Below, one piece after another: positions 33,064-41,586 of a stretch of 64,000 nt of DNA. The position numbers and the translations under genes were made by a program. The notes beneath the pieces are model-generated. The model saw only the letters and a program-made list of their open reading frames with translations. It made no database searches and had not been told where the DNA came from. Origin of the DNA: AWTP1-13 sp050248715 (GTDB lineage: Bacteria > Pseudomonadota > Alphaproteobacteria > Rhizobiales > Hyphomicrobiaceae); contig JBFWRV010000014.1 of assembly GCA_050248715.1 (NCBI GenBank), positions 35,816 to 99,815 on the forward strand, given 5' to 3'. The first letter of the stretch is position 1; each line of letters starts with the position of its first letter.

Positions 33064-33690
33064 TCAGGGCTCCCTGCGGAAAGAATGCCACGTGCCGTCG
33101 GCCCCTATGGCTATCCGCCAGTAAGTATACCTGCCGGCCGAGCGCATGGCCTTGGCGGCAGCGGGCGGCACGAGGCGAAGCAGCTCGACTTCCTGCCCGG
33201 GAGTGAGCGTGTCGAGCGGCACTTCGGCGAAGTACGGCCACACGAAAATACGGTTGTTCTCGACATCGGGGCCGAGCGGCAGCACCACATAGCCGCTCTC
33301 CAGGACCTCACCCAGCGCTGCCAGAATCTCGCGGCCCTCGCCGTCGTGCGAAACCTGTTTGAAGTGGGCTATGGGATCGGCAACCGGCTGGCCCCCGAGA
33401 TCCGGCTTGAGCTCGTTCAACTCCCACGCGTAGCGAAGCTCCTCGATGCGGCCGGACTTGACTGCGGCGAGGATCGCTTCGCGCATTTCCTGTACCTGGT
33501 CCGGCAACGCATCGGCGCCGTACTTGATCTCCGTGGAGGGCCCTGCCTTCTGCTTCTTTTTCGTGCTGGAGGGTTGCTCCTTGGCGTTCTGCGAAACTGC
33601 CGGGGGCGCCAAGGCAAGGCAATGGACAACGAGATACGGCGCCAGTAGGAATAAACTGGCGTCAAACCATCTTGCCCGCTTGCCCCTCAT
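33064..33690 (-). CDS. Hypothetical secreted protein, 208 aa
   Basis: The start MRGKRARWFDASLFLLAPYL with VVHCLALAPPAVSQ is a signal peptide with an AVSQ cut site, followed by a Lys/Ser/Thr-rich stretch. The folded part has a helical segment PDQVQEMREAILAAVKSGRI with ELRYAWELNELKPDLGG and a beta-rich end with GRYTYWRIAIGADGTWHSF. No family name can be given, although the composition and the presence of a signal indicate a real periplasmic protein. AGAGGAA precedes ATG 33690. It follows the L,D-transpeptidase gene on the same strand but is upstream of it by about 130 bases, so a functional link with the cell wall is possible. Confidence 0.75.
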   Translation of the reverse strand: MRGKRARWFDASLFLLAPYLVVHCLALAPPAVSQNAKEQPSSTKKKQKAGPSTEIKYGADALPDQVQEMREAILAAVKSGRIEELRYAWELNELKPDLGGQPVADPIAHFKQVSHDGEGREILAALGEVLESGYVVLPLGPDVENNRIFVWPYFAEVPLDTLTPGQEVELLRLVPPAAAKAMRSAGRYTYWRIAIGADGTWHSFRREP

Positions 33691-33842
33691 TGGGAGGTTC
33701 CTCTTGCTGTGTAGCCGGTCGCCTTCGCCTTCCGGCGGTGCGCCCGCTGCTTGCGAGCCCAATCTTACAGTCGGCGCGACGCGGGCTGCCGACGAACCCC
33801 ACTACGCCTCGGCGCAGGCATCGGTGACGGTCTAGGTTCACC

Positions 33843-34502
33843 GTGTCCTACATACCCAATCCCTTCATCATCCCGGTCGGCGTGGTCATGGGCGTGCTGC
33901 TGGCCATGCCCTTCGGCCCCATCAATCTGCTCGGCATTCAACGGGCCGTCGAGCGCGGTTTCTTTGGCGGCATGGCGGCGGGCCTCGGCATCATGGCGGG
34001 CGACGGATTGATCGCTCTCGGCGCAGCGCTGGGCGTGAACGCCGTCTCTGGTGCGGTCCGGGAGTACCGCACCGCCATCCAGATCGTGGGCGGCATCGCC
34101 CTGCTCGGCTTCGGCATCAAGCTCTATCTGGCGCAGCCGACCATCGTCACGGATGCGCTGGCCGAGAAGGCATCGATCTGGGACTACATCTGGGAAATCC
34201 CGCAGATGTTTTTCCTCACCATCACTAATCCCGGAGCGTTGGTTGGTCTTATCGCCATCTTCGGCGGGGTGAGCTCCTTCGTGGAGGTCGATTCCTACAT
34301 CGATGCCTTCACTATGGTTGCCGCCATCATGAGCGGCAGCTTCGTCTACTGGTTCGTGGTGTCGCAGTTCATCGCCACCATCCGTCACCGCCTCGATGTC
34401 GTGCGACTGGGCCAGATCAACCGTATCGCTGGACTGGTGCTGATCGGCTTCGGCGGCGTCCTTATCGGCGAGATGGTGCTCAAGCGCCTGCGCTTTTGGT
34501 GA
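33843..34502 (+). CDS. LysE family translocator
   Basis: A 219-residue membrane exporter of the LysE/RhtB superfamily. The conserved N-terminal motif is VVMGVLLAMPFGPINLLGIQ and RAVERGFFGGMAAGLGIMAG, followed by GDGLIALGAALGVN. Six membrane segments are visible. These proteins export amino acids or analogues from the cytoplasm. The exported compound cannot be read. It stands alone; GTG 33843 is the annotated start and no strong ribosome site is visible. Confidence 0.88.
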   Translation: MSYIPNPFIIPVGVVMGVLLAMPFGPINLLGIQRAVERGFFGGMAAGLGIMAGDGLIALGAALGVNAVSGAVREYRTAIQIVGGIALLGFGIKLYLAQPTIVTDALAEKASIWDYIWEIPQMFFLTITNPGALVGLIAIFGGVSSFVEVDSYIDAFTMVAAIMSGSFVYWFVVSQFIATIRHRLDVVRLGQINRIAGLVLIGFGGVLIGEMVLKRLRFW

Positions 34503-34523
34503 GGGAGGTCGTTTCTGCCGACT

Positions 34524-34769
34524 CTACTGTCGCGTCCGATACAGCGTGAACTCGCCCTTGCGGACCCGGGGCACCAGGCCGTTCACGAGTGCGATCACCG
34601 AATCCTCTCCATAGGATGCGACAAGGTCGGTGAGTGCCGTGTAGAGGGCCGCATAGGCCATCAGCTCAGGGGCGATGCCGCTGCCGGTCCCTTCCTCCCA
34701 AGCCTCAAGGATGAAGTTGAGCGCCTTCATCCGCGCGTCATCTCCTTCGGCGGGTCCGAACGCCTGCAT
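34524..34769 (-). CDS. Hypothetical protein, 81 aa
   Basis: A small acidic-to-neutral helical protein: MQAFGPAEGDDARMKALNFI, LEAWEEGTGSGIAPELMAYA and ALYTALTDLVASYGEDSVIA, ending in a basic segment. No family is recognised. Support comes from the strong ribosome site GAGGAGG five bases before ATG 34769 on the minus strand and from the regular amphipathic composition. No signal or membrane segment. Confidence 0.65.
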   Translation of the reverse strand: MQAFGPAEGDDARMKALNFILEAWEEGTGSGIAPELMAYAALYTALTDLVASYGEDSVIALVNGLVPRVRKGEFTLYRTRQ

Positions 34770-34952
34770 CACCGCCTCCTCTCCCCCTCGCCGATATGGC
34801 GATTCGGCGCCGCGCTCGGCGGGCGCCGCAATGCGGTTGCTTCAGCGAAGTCTGCCTACCACGCCGGCGGGGGGCGGGTGCCGTATACAACCGTTAACGG
34901 TTAATCCATTCCCGAACCGAAAAGCCGCAACGTGACCGTGGCAACATTTGCG

Positions 34953-35366
34953 TTAGGGAACCGATTTCATCAACGCATCGGCAATCTCGGCCCCCTCGGC
35001 CAGGAAACGGGCGATTGCCGTTTGAGCCGACGGGGTGCAGTTATTGTACGTGCGGCTGTAGCTCCGATATCCGTTATTGAAGCTGCGCGTGAGCTTGGCC
35101 CGCCGCAAGGCCGTCGAAGCCTCCGCATCCATCAGCTCCTTCATACGGTCCCGCCACATCTGGCCGTCGGTCGCACCGCACAGCTCGCGCAGGTAGTGAA
35201 CGGCGCCCAGCAGCTCGGAGAGCCGCAGCAGCCGGTCGTCGTAGGGCTTGGAGTCGGGCGCTATGATGGTGTCCTGGGCCATGGCTGACGGCGCCGCGAG
35301 CCCTGCGGCTCCCGCGATCAATAGTGCACCGCACATTCGGCGCCAGTGCAGCATGGGCCTTTCCAT
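34953..35366 (-). CDS. TIGR02301 family protein
   Basis: About 137 residues with a signal peptide (ALLIAGAAGLAAPSAMAQ) and the family-typical body: DDRLLRLSELLGAVHYLREL, CGATDGQMWRDRMKELMDAE, and RAKLTRSFNNGYRSYSRTY ending in N-C-T. The family is restricted mainly to Hyphomicrobiales and has no known function. The periplasmic part keeps two cysteines that could form a disulphide. Met codons at 35375, 35366 and 35354 are all possible starts; 35366 is a compromise. The preceding NUDIX gene ends at 35418, so coexpression is likely. Confidence 0.85.
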   Translation of the reverse strand: MERPMLHWRRMCGALLIAGAAGLAAPSAMAQDTIIAPDSKPYDDRLLRLSELLGAVHYLRELCGATDGQMWRDRMKELMDAEASTALRRAKLTRSFNNGYRSYSRTYNNCTPSAQTAIARFLAEGAEIADALMKSVP

Positions 35367-35417
35367 CGCGAGCATTCTAGTGATGCCTGGGCCAAGGGCA
35401 AAGTGGCCGGCATCCAA

Positions 35418-35891
35418 TCATGCGTCGACGGCCTGTTTGCGGCCCCGGCGGATCAGATCGGCCGCTCCCTCGGTCAGCGGGTAGGTCTCGATATCATCGA
35501 TTCGCACGAAACGCGCGGCCGCGGCGTCGCTGCCGGCAACCGGCTCGCCCGCGCGCCACAGGCCCCAGTGTACGGCGATCAGGTAGTGGGCCAGCACGGC
35601 GCCATCGCGCTCGCGCAGGATCACCTCGTGCAGATCGATGATGCCGCGGATATTCGCGTCAATCCCCGTCTCCTCCTTCACCTCCCGCAGAGCCGCGGCC
35701 TTAGCGCTTTCGCCGGGCTCGATGTGCCCACCCGGCAGGCTCCACAGTCCCTTGAGCGCTCCCTTTGCCCGCTGGATCAACAGCACTCGGTCATCGCGGA
35801 AGACGGCCGCGCTCGTGCCGCATCGCGGCCAAATGCGCTGGCTATAGATCGTCGGCGCATCCGTGCTCACGGCGCGGATCCGGTCAGACAT
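35418..35891 (-). CDS. NUDIX hydrolase
   Basis: A 157-residue protein with a complete Nudix box, G-x5-E-x7-R-E-U-x-E-E-x-G-U: GGHIEPGESAKAAALREVKE followed by ETGID (about residues 59-83). These enzymes cleave nucleoside diphosphates linked to other groups, here possibly as a house-cleaning pyrophosphatase. The N-terminal strand CGTSAAVFRDDRVLLIQRAK is standard. Cytoplasmic. ATG 35891 starts ahead of the domain; an upstream extension of 27 codons has no match. It is followed directly by the TIGR02301 gene. Confidence 0.9.
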   Translation of the reverse strand: MSDRIRAVSTDAPTIYSQRIWPRCGTSAAVFRDDRVLLIQRAKGALKGLWSLPGGHIEPGESAKAAALREVKEETGIDANIRGIIDLHEVILRERDGAVLAHYLIAVHWGLWRAGEPVAGSDAAAARFVRIDDIETYPLTEGAADLIRRGRKQAVDA

Positions 35892-36085
35892 GGACCAACC
35901 ATGATCGGAACATTCCAACTTGCCCCTCCCGATTTGTGCCAGAACAGCATAGGGTTGAACAGACGATTGCATGACGAGGAGCCCGCAGACCAGTAGATGT
36001 CGGGCATCGGACTGCGGGCGTGGCTTGCCGACGGGGCAGTTCTTGATACCTGCGCGTTGTCAGCGGGAGACCGGGGAGGACGGTT

Positions 36086-37723
36086 ATGGCGTACAAGGGT
36101 AGCGACCTCGACCTGCGGCTGCTTCGGGCCGGCGCGATCGGTCAGAACGCCGGGGCAGTTGAGCATCCCGGCGAGGGTGCCTGGGTGCAGGCCGCGCGGT
36201 CCGGTTCCGGCATCGCCGTGGACGAGGCGGTGCTCGCTTGCTGCAACAGTGCTTACGACATCGCTTCGTTCCATGCCGCCGACTCCGTACGGCTCGAGCA
36301 TCTCCTGCATGCCCTGACCCGCGCCGCCGCGGGTGTGGACCTGTTGAGCGAGCTGGGCGTGCGCGTCGACGGGCTGCGGCGCGAGACGGCTGCCGCCATC
36401 GCCGCGGACATGCCGGCGGGCGCCATCGAGCGCAGCGAGGCGCCGGCAGCGTCCGGCGCATTCGAGGATGTTCTCAGGCGCGCCTGCGAGCTGGCCGCAA
36501 GGCGCTGGAGCCCGACCACGCTTCCCGACGTGCTCAGGGTTTTGCTGAGCGGCGGACCCGGCTCGCCGGCAGCCGGTCTGCTGCTGCGCGCCGCCGCCGA
36601 TCCGCAGCGCCTGGAGCGCTGGCGCGACGAGCCGCGCCGCGAAGTCCTCGCCGCCGTTCCCATCCCGAGCGAAGCAGACCCAAGGGCGCCGCTTGCAGAG
36701 GCGCTTCGCGAGCAGCTCGGCCAGATGGAATCGGCCTTGCGCGCGCTGCGCGACGAGGTCGGGGCCGACCGCAGGGCGTTCGGCGACCTTCTGCGCGAGA
36801 TGCGCTCCGAGCTGCCGGCCCTGCGCGCGCTGCGCGACGAGGTCGGGGCCGACCGCAAGGCTTTCGGCGACCTACTGCGCGATGTGTGGTCCGAACTGCC
36901 CACCTTGCGGATGTTGCGCGACGAGGTTGCGGCCGACCGCAAGATCATCGGCGAGCTTCTTCGCGACGTCCGATCGGAGCTGCAGGTCCGGGACAAGGGG
37001 GACGGCGCCGGCGTCGGCACCATGGATGTGGGGGCCGTCGACGCCCTGCTGGAAGCGAGGTTCGGGGGGCTCGGCAAGGCGACGTCGGACCTCGTCGAGC
37101 ATCTTCCTGCCATCGAGCGGCTGGTAGCTGGCGAGCCATCGCAGGAACTGCTCGGCCGTCTCGAGGCCGTCGAGGAGCGCATCGAGCTCAGAGCCCTGGA
37201 GGCTGCGGACAAGGTGGCCAACGGCCTCGCCGAGCGCCTGGAGAGGACCGAGGCCAGCCTGCGGCGGCTGCAGGAGGCGTCCGACCGGAACTGGACGTCG
37301 GGGGGAGAGCGACAGATCGCGCTCGAGGCGTCGGTGCGCGCGCAGATGCAGACGGCCGACGAGGCGAACAAGGCCTACGAGAGGCACTTGGGCGAGATCT
37401 ACCAGGCGCTTGTGAAGCTCGGTGCCAACCAGCAAACGCTGGGCGACAACTTCGCCACGTGGCGTACGGAGACCGGCGGTGACATCAGCATTGTCAACAA
37501 CCGCCTGCAGCAGCTGGAGCATACGATCCTGGAGCTGCTGAAACAGCTCGGCGGCGAGCTGCAGCTGCTGCGGCAGGAGAGCCACGCCAACGGCAGCCGG
37601 CGCGGCAACGGTTTCAAGCGCTGGCTCTACGGCACCAACAACGTCTTCGCGGCCGGGCGGAAGGGCAACGCTGTCGCGTCCTCAGCGAAGCCCGGCCGCG
37701 TGCCCGGCGCTCAGCCGTCCTGA
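36086..37723 (+). CDS. Clp N-domain-like protein with tandem coiled-coil repeats, 545 aa
   Basis: The N-terminal 130 residues look like the ClpA/ClpB N domain: NSAYDIASFHAADSVRLEHL, LHALTRAAAGVDLLSELGVR and VDGLRRETAAAIAADMP, with a second related motif at residues 130-180. No AAA+ ATPase module follows. Instead there are three tandem units of about 33 residues (about 230-325), each L-R-D-E-V-x-A-D-R-[KR]-x-[FI]-G-[DE]-L-L-R-[ED]-[MV]. Then come more long coiled-coil helices to about residue 500 and a basic tail with KRWLYGTNNVFAAGRKG. No signal peptide is seen. Function is unknown; a scaffold or adaptor is plausible but unproven. Confidence 0.78.
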   Translation: MAYKGSDLDLRLLRAGAIGQNAGAVEHPGEGAWVQAARSGSGIAVDEAVLACCNSAYDIASFHAADSVRLEHLLHALTRAAAGVDLLSELGVRVDGLRRETAAAIAADMPAGAIERSEAPAASGAFEDVLRRACELAARRWSPTTLPDVLRVLLSGGPGSPAAGLLLRAAADPQRLERWRDEPRREVLAAVPIPSEADPRAPLAEALREQLGQMESALRALRDEVGADRRAFGDLLREMRSELPALRALRDEVGADRKAFGDLLRDVWSELPTLRMLRDEVAADRKIIGELLRDVRSELQVRDKGDGAGVGTMDVGAVDALLEARFGGLGKATSDLVEHLPAIERLVAGEPSQELLGRLEAVEERIELRALEAADKVANGLAERLERTEASLRRLQEASDRNWTSGGERQIALEASVRAQMQTADEANKAYERHLGEIYQALVKLGANQQTLGDNFATWRTETGGDISIVNNRLQQLEHTILELLKQLGGELQLLRQESHANGSRRGNGFKRWLYGTNNVFAAGRKGNAVASSAKPGRVPGAQPS

Positions 37724-37750
37724 AACGATACGCCGCGACTGGCGCGGCTC

Positions 37751-38605
37751 TTGCGTCCGGCCACCCCGAGCGACGTGCTCGTGGTGAGACTTGCTGTGGC
37801 TGCTCAATCCGCGCTCCAGGCCGATATCGGCGGCTCCCCCGAGCCGAACCGGATTGCCGTGCTGATTGCGGGCGGGCCGCTCGCCAACATGCTCGTGAAC
37901 GGTCTGTTCGGGCACTTTGGCCCGATCCTTGTACTCAAGGAAGAGCCCGAGCCGAAACTTGCGATCGTGCGCCGGCGCGCCAGGCTGGCCGGGTGGCCGC
38001 AGGCGCTGGGTCAGGCAGCCTTCGGCTTCCTGCAGAAGGCAATAGCCCGCCGCAGCCGGAGGCGCCTCGCCGCGATCTGGAAAGGGCATGGCCTCGATCC
38101 TGATCTAGATCCTGCCATTGCCGTGCGCGAGATCGGCTCGGTGAACTCAGAGGTGTGCCGCGAAGCCTTACGCGCTCTCGATCCTCAGGTGGTGGTCGTC
38201 TACGGTACGCGCATCATCAAGCCCGCGACTCTCGCCTGCGTGCGCGCGCCGTTCATCAACTACCACGCCGGCGTCAACCCGAAGTACCGCGGCCAGAACG
38301 GCGCATATTGGGCGCGCAGCAACCGCGATCCGGACCATGCCGGCGTGACGGTGCATCTTGTCGACGAGGGCGTCGACACCGGCGATGTGCTCCATCAGGC
38401 ACGGACCGAATTTGCTGCGGGCGACAATATCGCCACCTACCAGCACCGCCAGATGGCGACGGCGCTGCCGTTGGTCGTCAGAGCCGTCGAGGAAGCGCTG
38501 GAGAGCCGGCTCGCACCACGACGGGTCGTGCTGCCGTCGCGGCAATGGTTTCATCCGACCCTGTGGGGCTATCTGCACACCGGCCTCGTGCGCGGCGTGT
38601 GGTGA
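37751..38605 (+). CDS. Formyltransferase-family protein
   Basis: A 284-residue enzyme with the formyltetrahydrofolate-dependent transferase fold. The catalytic region reads FINYHAGVNPKYRGQNGAYW and, 30 residues later, VHLVDEGVDTGDVLHQ, giving the Asn-x-His...Asp triad of this family. Unlike Met-tRNA formyltransferase it lacks a C-terminal tRNA domain, and the N-terminal half is atypical. Relatives formylate amino sugars for surface glycans or act on other amines. The start is uncertain: the TTG at 37751 gives the full frame, and a GTG near 37785 would also fit. It stands 28 bases after the Clp N-like gene. Confidence 0.75.
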   Translation: MRPATPSDVLVVRLAVAAQSALQADIGGSPEPNRIAVLIAGGPLANMLVNGLFGHFGPILVLKEEPEPKLAIVRRRARLAGWPQALGQAAFGFLQKAIARRSRRRLAAIWKGHGLDPDLDPAIAVREIGSVNSEVCREALRALDPQVVVVYGTRIIKPATLACVRAPFINYHAGVNPKYRGQNGAYWARSNRDPDHAGVTVHLVDEGVDTGDVLHQARTEFAAGDNIATYQHRQMATALPLVVRAVEEALESRLAPRRVVLPSRQWFHPTLWGYLHTGLVRGVW

Positions 38606-38806
38606 GCCGGCGCCTGACGGGTCGCTTCCGGGCCGTCGTCCACGGCTCTCGCGCTCCAAATGCTGTGACACTTGGGCTACAGCTGGCGAAAGTTTGCCTG
38701 CTCCCGGGCGCAGGTCGCAATTGCTTCAGGCCTTGAACCTATCTACTGGAGCGTGTCCAGGACGATGTAGGTCGGGGCTGCGGCCCCCGTTGCAGGAGAG
38801 CACGCT

Positions 38807-39145
38807 ATGCGCGAGCGAGCGGTTGGACCGGCTGGCATGCTCGGCGTGGTCGCTCTATGCGCCGTCCTCGCGGCTCCGGCCGAGGCCCAGCGGCGGTCGG
38901 CCGCGGGCGCGACACTGGGATATGCAACCGCCGAGAGCCGGTACGGCAACGGCAAGCCCGTGAGCGGCCCCGTGCGTCGCGGCTCGCATGGGCGGCTCGA
39001 GGTGCGGCTGCCCGGCGGCACCTGGATGGAGTGCGGACGCAGCTGTGCCGACACGCTGCGCCGCGAGACCGTGGACTTCTGGCGCGCCAATCGTGATGGC
39101 CGGACCTCCGGCGACGGTCCCGGCTACATCCAATTCAGATTCTGA
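38807..39145 (+). CDS. Small exported hypothetical protein, 112 aa
   Basis: A signal peptide (MLGVVALCAVLAAPAEA after a short basic start) is followed by a beta-rich part, with SHGRLEVRLPGGTWMECGRS, CADTLRRETVDFWRA and PGYIQFRF. Two cysteines lie close together and could pair. No family is recognised. The gene is alone and is followed by an intergenic repeat. Confidence 0.65.
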   Translation: MRERAVGPAGMLGVVALCAVLAAPAEAQRRSAAGATLGYATAESRYGNGKPVSGPVRRGSHGRLEVRLPGGTWMECGRSCADTLRRETVDFWRANRDGRTSGDGPGYIQFRF

Positions 39146-39261
39146 GAAACCGGTCCGCGCAGCGAGCGCGGCAGCTGCCACCGGCAGACTTTGCCTCCCG
39201 GTACCCGCTACAGCAGGTTCCGCTCAAGTCGAGGCGAAACACCTGGTGGGGCCACTTTGTT

Positions 39262-39360
39262 GTCATCCCGGCCGGAGCGCGAAACGCGCAGAGCCGGGAC
39301 CGAGGACCACGAGCGCGGCTGTTCTCCGCGGTCCCGGATATTCGCCCTTCGGCGAGTTCG
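39262..39360. repeat. REP-like intergenic palindromic repeat
   Basis: The sequence GTCATCCCGGCCGGAGCGCG with the complementary end CAGAGCCGGGA contains arms TCCCGGC / GCCGGGA and an inner GCGCG-AAA-CGCGC hairpin. Such CATCCCGGCC...GCCGGGA elements are dispersed in high-GC alphaproteobacterial genomes. It follows the small exported protein gene and ends before the GntR gene. Confidence 0.5.
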
Positions 39361-39406
39361 AAGGCGACAGTGAGCCGAGTTGATCGGAAACGACTCTAGC
39401 CTCACC

Positions 39407-40165
39407 TCAGTCGCGGCGGGAACGCTCGAAGAGCTCGACCGGCGTGTCGAGATCGCGGCCGGAGCGCTCGAAGCCTGCGCGCCAGTCGCGCAGATGCCGG
39501 TCGACCCATAGCCGGCCCTTCTCGCGGTCGCGCTTCACCAGCGCGTCCAGGATATGCGTGTGTGCCTCGATAAGGCGTGGGATGCCGGCAGGGTTGGAGA
39601 CGATGATCATGGCCGTGGTCGGCCGCACCAGCATGCTGGAGGGTTCCTTGGCCAGCAGCAGCACGCGGTTGTGCGCGGCCTTGCCGATTAGCTTGTGGAA
39701 CTCAGCGTCGAGTTCGGCGACGGCCGCCGCATCGGCCTGCATCCTGCGCGTCGCCTCGAGGTTGGCTGCCAGCGCCGCAAGGTCGTCCGGCGTAGCGTTG
39801 TCCATGGCCTGCTCGACGGTGGCCGGCTCGAGCGCGCGCGAGGTGTGCCACAGCTCGCGGAACGTCACCTGCTGCAGGATCAGCGCCCGCGTCATGCGTG
39901 TGGCGAGGCGGTGGTAGTGCGGCACCGCGACGGACAACCGCCGGCTGGCTTCGCGCGCAACGAGACCCGACTGCTCGAGCAGCCGGATGCCCTCGCGCAC
40001 GGTCGAGCGGTTGACGCCGAACTGTTTGACGAGCTCCGACTCCGTGCCGATCGGATCGCCAGGCTTGAGGCGGCCGGAGAGAATCTTGCGCTCGATCGCC
40101 TCCGCCACCAGCTCGTAGGCGGGCCTCGGCTTGATGCGGTCGAACCTTGTCAAGGCCTGTGTCAT
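39407..40165 (-). CDS. GntR-family (FadR subfamily) regulator
   Basis: A 252-residue regulator. The winged helix at residues 15-80 has YELVAEAIERKILSGRLKPG and TESELVKQFGVNRSTVREGI, then RLLEQSGLVAREASRRLSV. The all-helical FCD ligand domain follows (LRPHLD-like acidic and His residues are less strict here). It lies last in the run of liv-type transport genes and is likely to control them, since FCD regulators sense organic acids. ATG 40165 is preceded by GAGAGGAT. Met codons six residues upstream are an alternative. Confidence 0.85.
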   Translation of the reverse strand: MTQALTRFDRIKPRPAYELVAEAIERKILSGRLKPGDPIGTESELVKQFGVNRSTVREGIRLLEQSGLVAREASRRLSVAVPHYHRLATRMTRALILQQVTFRELWHTSRALEPATVEQAMDNATPDDLAALAANLEATRRMQADAAAVAELDAEFHKLIGKAAHNRVLLLAKEPSSMLVRPTTAMIIVSNPAGIPRLIEAHTHILDALVKRDREKGRLWVDRHLRDWRAGFERSGRDLDTPVELFERSRRD

Positions 40166-40181
40166 ATCCTCTCGCAGCAGC

Positions 40182-40211
40182 ATCGGCCGCTGACCGAGGC
40201 CAGCGGCCGAT
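40182..40211 (-). terminator. Intercistronic hairpin before the GntR gene
   Basis: An 11-base perfect stem (ATCGGCCGCTG and complement) with the eight-base loop ACCGAGGC, between the first binding-protein gene and the GntR gene. No T-run follows, so it is more likely an attenuator or mRNA-stabilising structure than a full terminator. Confidence 0.45.
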
Positions 40212-40229
40212 ACTCTTCTCTTGTTTGCA

Positions 40230-41462
40230 CTAATTGGTCGAAGCCTCGCCCGAGATTATCTCGCCGAAGACCTCCCAAGTCTCGCCCTTGAACCGATGCA
40301 TCTTCACCGACTGGAGCGGATAGAAGTCGGTCGCGCTGGTATTCGCCTTGATGCCATCGATGACCATTGGCAGCTGGACGCCCTTGATGTTGGCCGCCTG
40401 CTTCATGACGTTCGCCCGCGTCAGGTCGTCGCCGCACTGCTTCAGCACGACATGCAGCAGATTCGACACGGCGTAGGCATAGCCGTTGCTGCCGTCAGAG
40501 AGATTGCCGTTCGGATAGTACTTCTGCATGAAGGCCTTCCATTCCAGAAAGTCTTTGTCGTTGTGATACTGCGGGTCCGTGGGGTCCTTTAGATAGCCAG
40601 CCGTGAGGATGCCCTGAGCATTCTCGAAGCCCGCGGGCTTCATGACGGTCGCCACCGAGGACGCGACGTTGTTGATGTAGTGGGCCGGCTTCCAGCCGAC
40701 CTCGCCGGCCTTCTTGACCGCCTGGGCAGCGAACTTGGGCGTGGTGATGTTGAAGAAGACGTTGGCGCCCGAGTTCTTCAGCTGGATCATCTGGCTGTCG
40801 ACCGTGGGATCCGTCACCTCGTAGGTGGAGAGCTGCACGATCAGCTTGTCGGCATCCTTGCCGAGCCCTTGCTTGAAGCCGTTGAAGTAGTCCTTGCCGT
40901 AGTCGTCATTCTGCATGAGGACACCGATCTTGGGGTCCTTCACGTTCGCCAGGATGTGCTTGGCGTAGATGACGGCCTCGGTCACGTAGTCGGGCTGAAA
41001 GCCCATCGTCCAAGGGAACTCCTTGGGGTTGCCCCACTTGGAGGCGCCGGTGGCCACGAACAGGTGTGGGACCTTCTTGGCATTCATGTATTTGTGGATG
41101 GCCGTGTTCGGAGGCGTGCCGAGCGTCTGGAAGACGAACAGCACCTTGTCCTCCTCGACCAGCTTGCGCACCATCTCCACCGTCTTGGGCGGCGCGTAGC
41201 CGTCGTCGTAGGAGATGAAGTTGACCTTGCGCCCGTTGATGCCGCCCCGCTCGTTGACCATCTTGAAGTAGGCGTCTATGGCCTTGCCGATGGTGCCGTA
41301 GGCGGACGCGTTGCCCGAATAGGGATTGGTGTTTCCGATCTTGATCTCCGTATCGGTCGCACCCTCGTCATAGTTCTTCTGCGCCAGAGCGGGACTAGCG
41401 ACCAATGTCGCGGCGAGCGCGGACGCGACGCCGACCAATAGCCTTCGCGAGATCTGCAACAT
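40230..41462 (-). CDS. Branched-chain-type ABC transporter substrate-binding protein (copy 1)
   Basis: A 410-residue periplasmic protein of the LivJ/AmiC-like family. A signal peptide (MLQISRRLLVGVASALAATL with VASPALA) is followed by DTEIKIGNTNPYSGNASAYG, the start of the binding fold, and QMIQLKNSGANVFFNITTPK. It would deliver an amino acid, urea-like or aromatic-acid-type ligand to the LivHMGF membrane complex encoded upstream. GGGAGG precedes ATG 41462. It is about two-thirds identical by eye to the next upstream gene, a tandem duplication. Confidence 0.9.
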   Translation of the reverse strand: MLQISRRLLVGVASALAATLVASPALAQKNYDEGATDTEIKIGNTNPYSGNASAYGTIGKAIDAYFKMVNERGGINGRKVNFISYDDGYAPPKTVEMVRKLVEEDKVLFVFQTLGTPPNTAIHKYMNAKKVPHLFVATGASKWGNPKEFPWTMGFQPDYVTEAVIYAKHILANVKDPKIGVLMQNDDYGKDYFNGFKQGLGKDADKLIVQLSTYEVTDPTVDSQMIQLKNSGANVFFNITTPKFAAQAVKKAGEVGWKPAHYINNVASSVATVMKPAGFENAQGILTAGYLKDPTDPQYHNDKDFLEWKAFMQKYYPNGNLSDGSNGYAYAVSNLLHVVLKQCGDDLTRANVMKQAANIKGVQLPMVIDGIKANTSATDFYPLQSVKMHRFKGETWEVFGEIISGEASTN

Positions 41463-41534
41463 TTTGGTCCTCCCTTGGTTGCAGCCTTGTCGTTTGCTCG
41501 TGCTGATCACCTCTCCTGTCTTCTTCTGTCGATC

Positions 41535-41565
41535 CTCCGGCCGTCGGACGGAACGACGGCCGGAG
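41535..41565 (-). repeat. Intercistronic hairpin between the two binding-protein genes
   Basis: A perfect 12-base stem (CTCCGGCCGTCG and complement) with the seven-base loop GACGGAA, without a T-run. It sits between the stop of copy 2 and the start of copy 1. Structures like this often protect the upstream part of a transcript and so give more binding protein than membrane components. Confidence 0.5.
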
Positions 41566-41586
41566 TCTGTGTTGTGAAGCTTGCCC

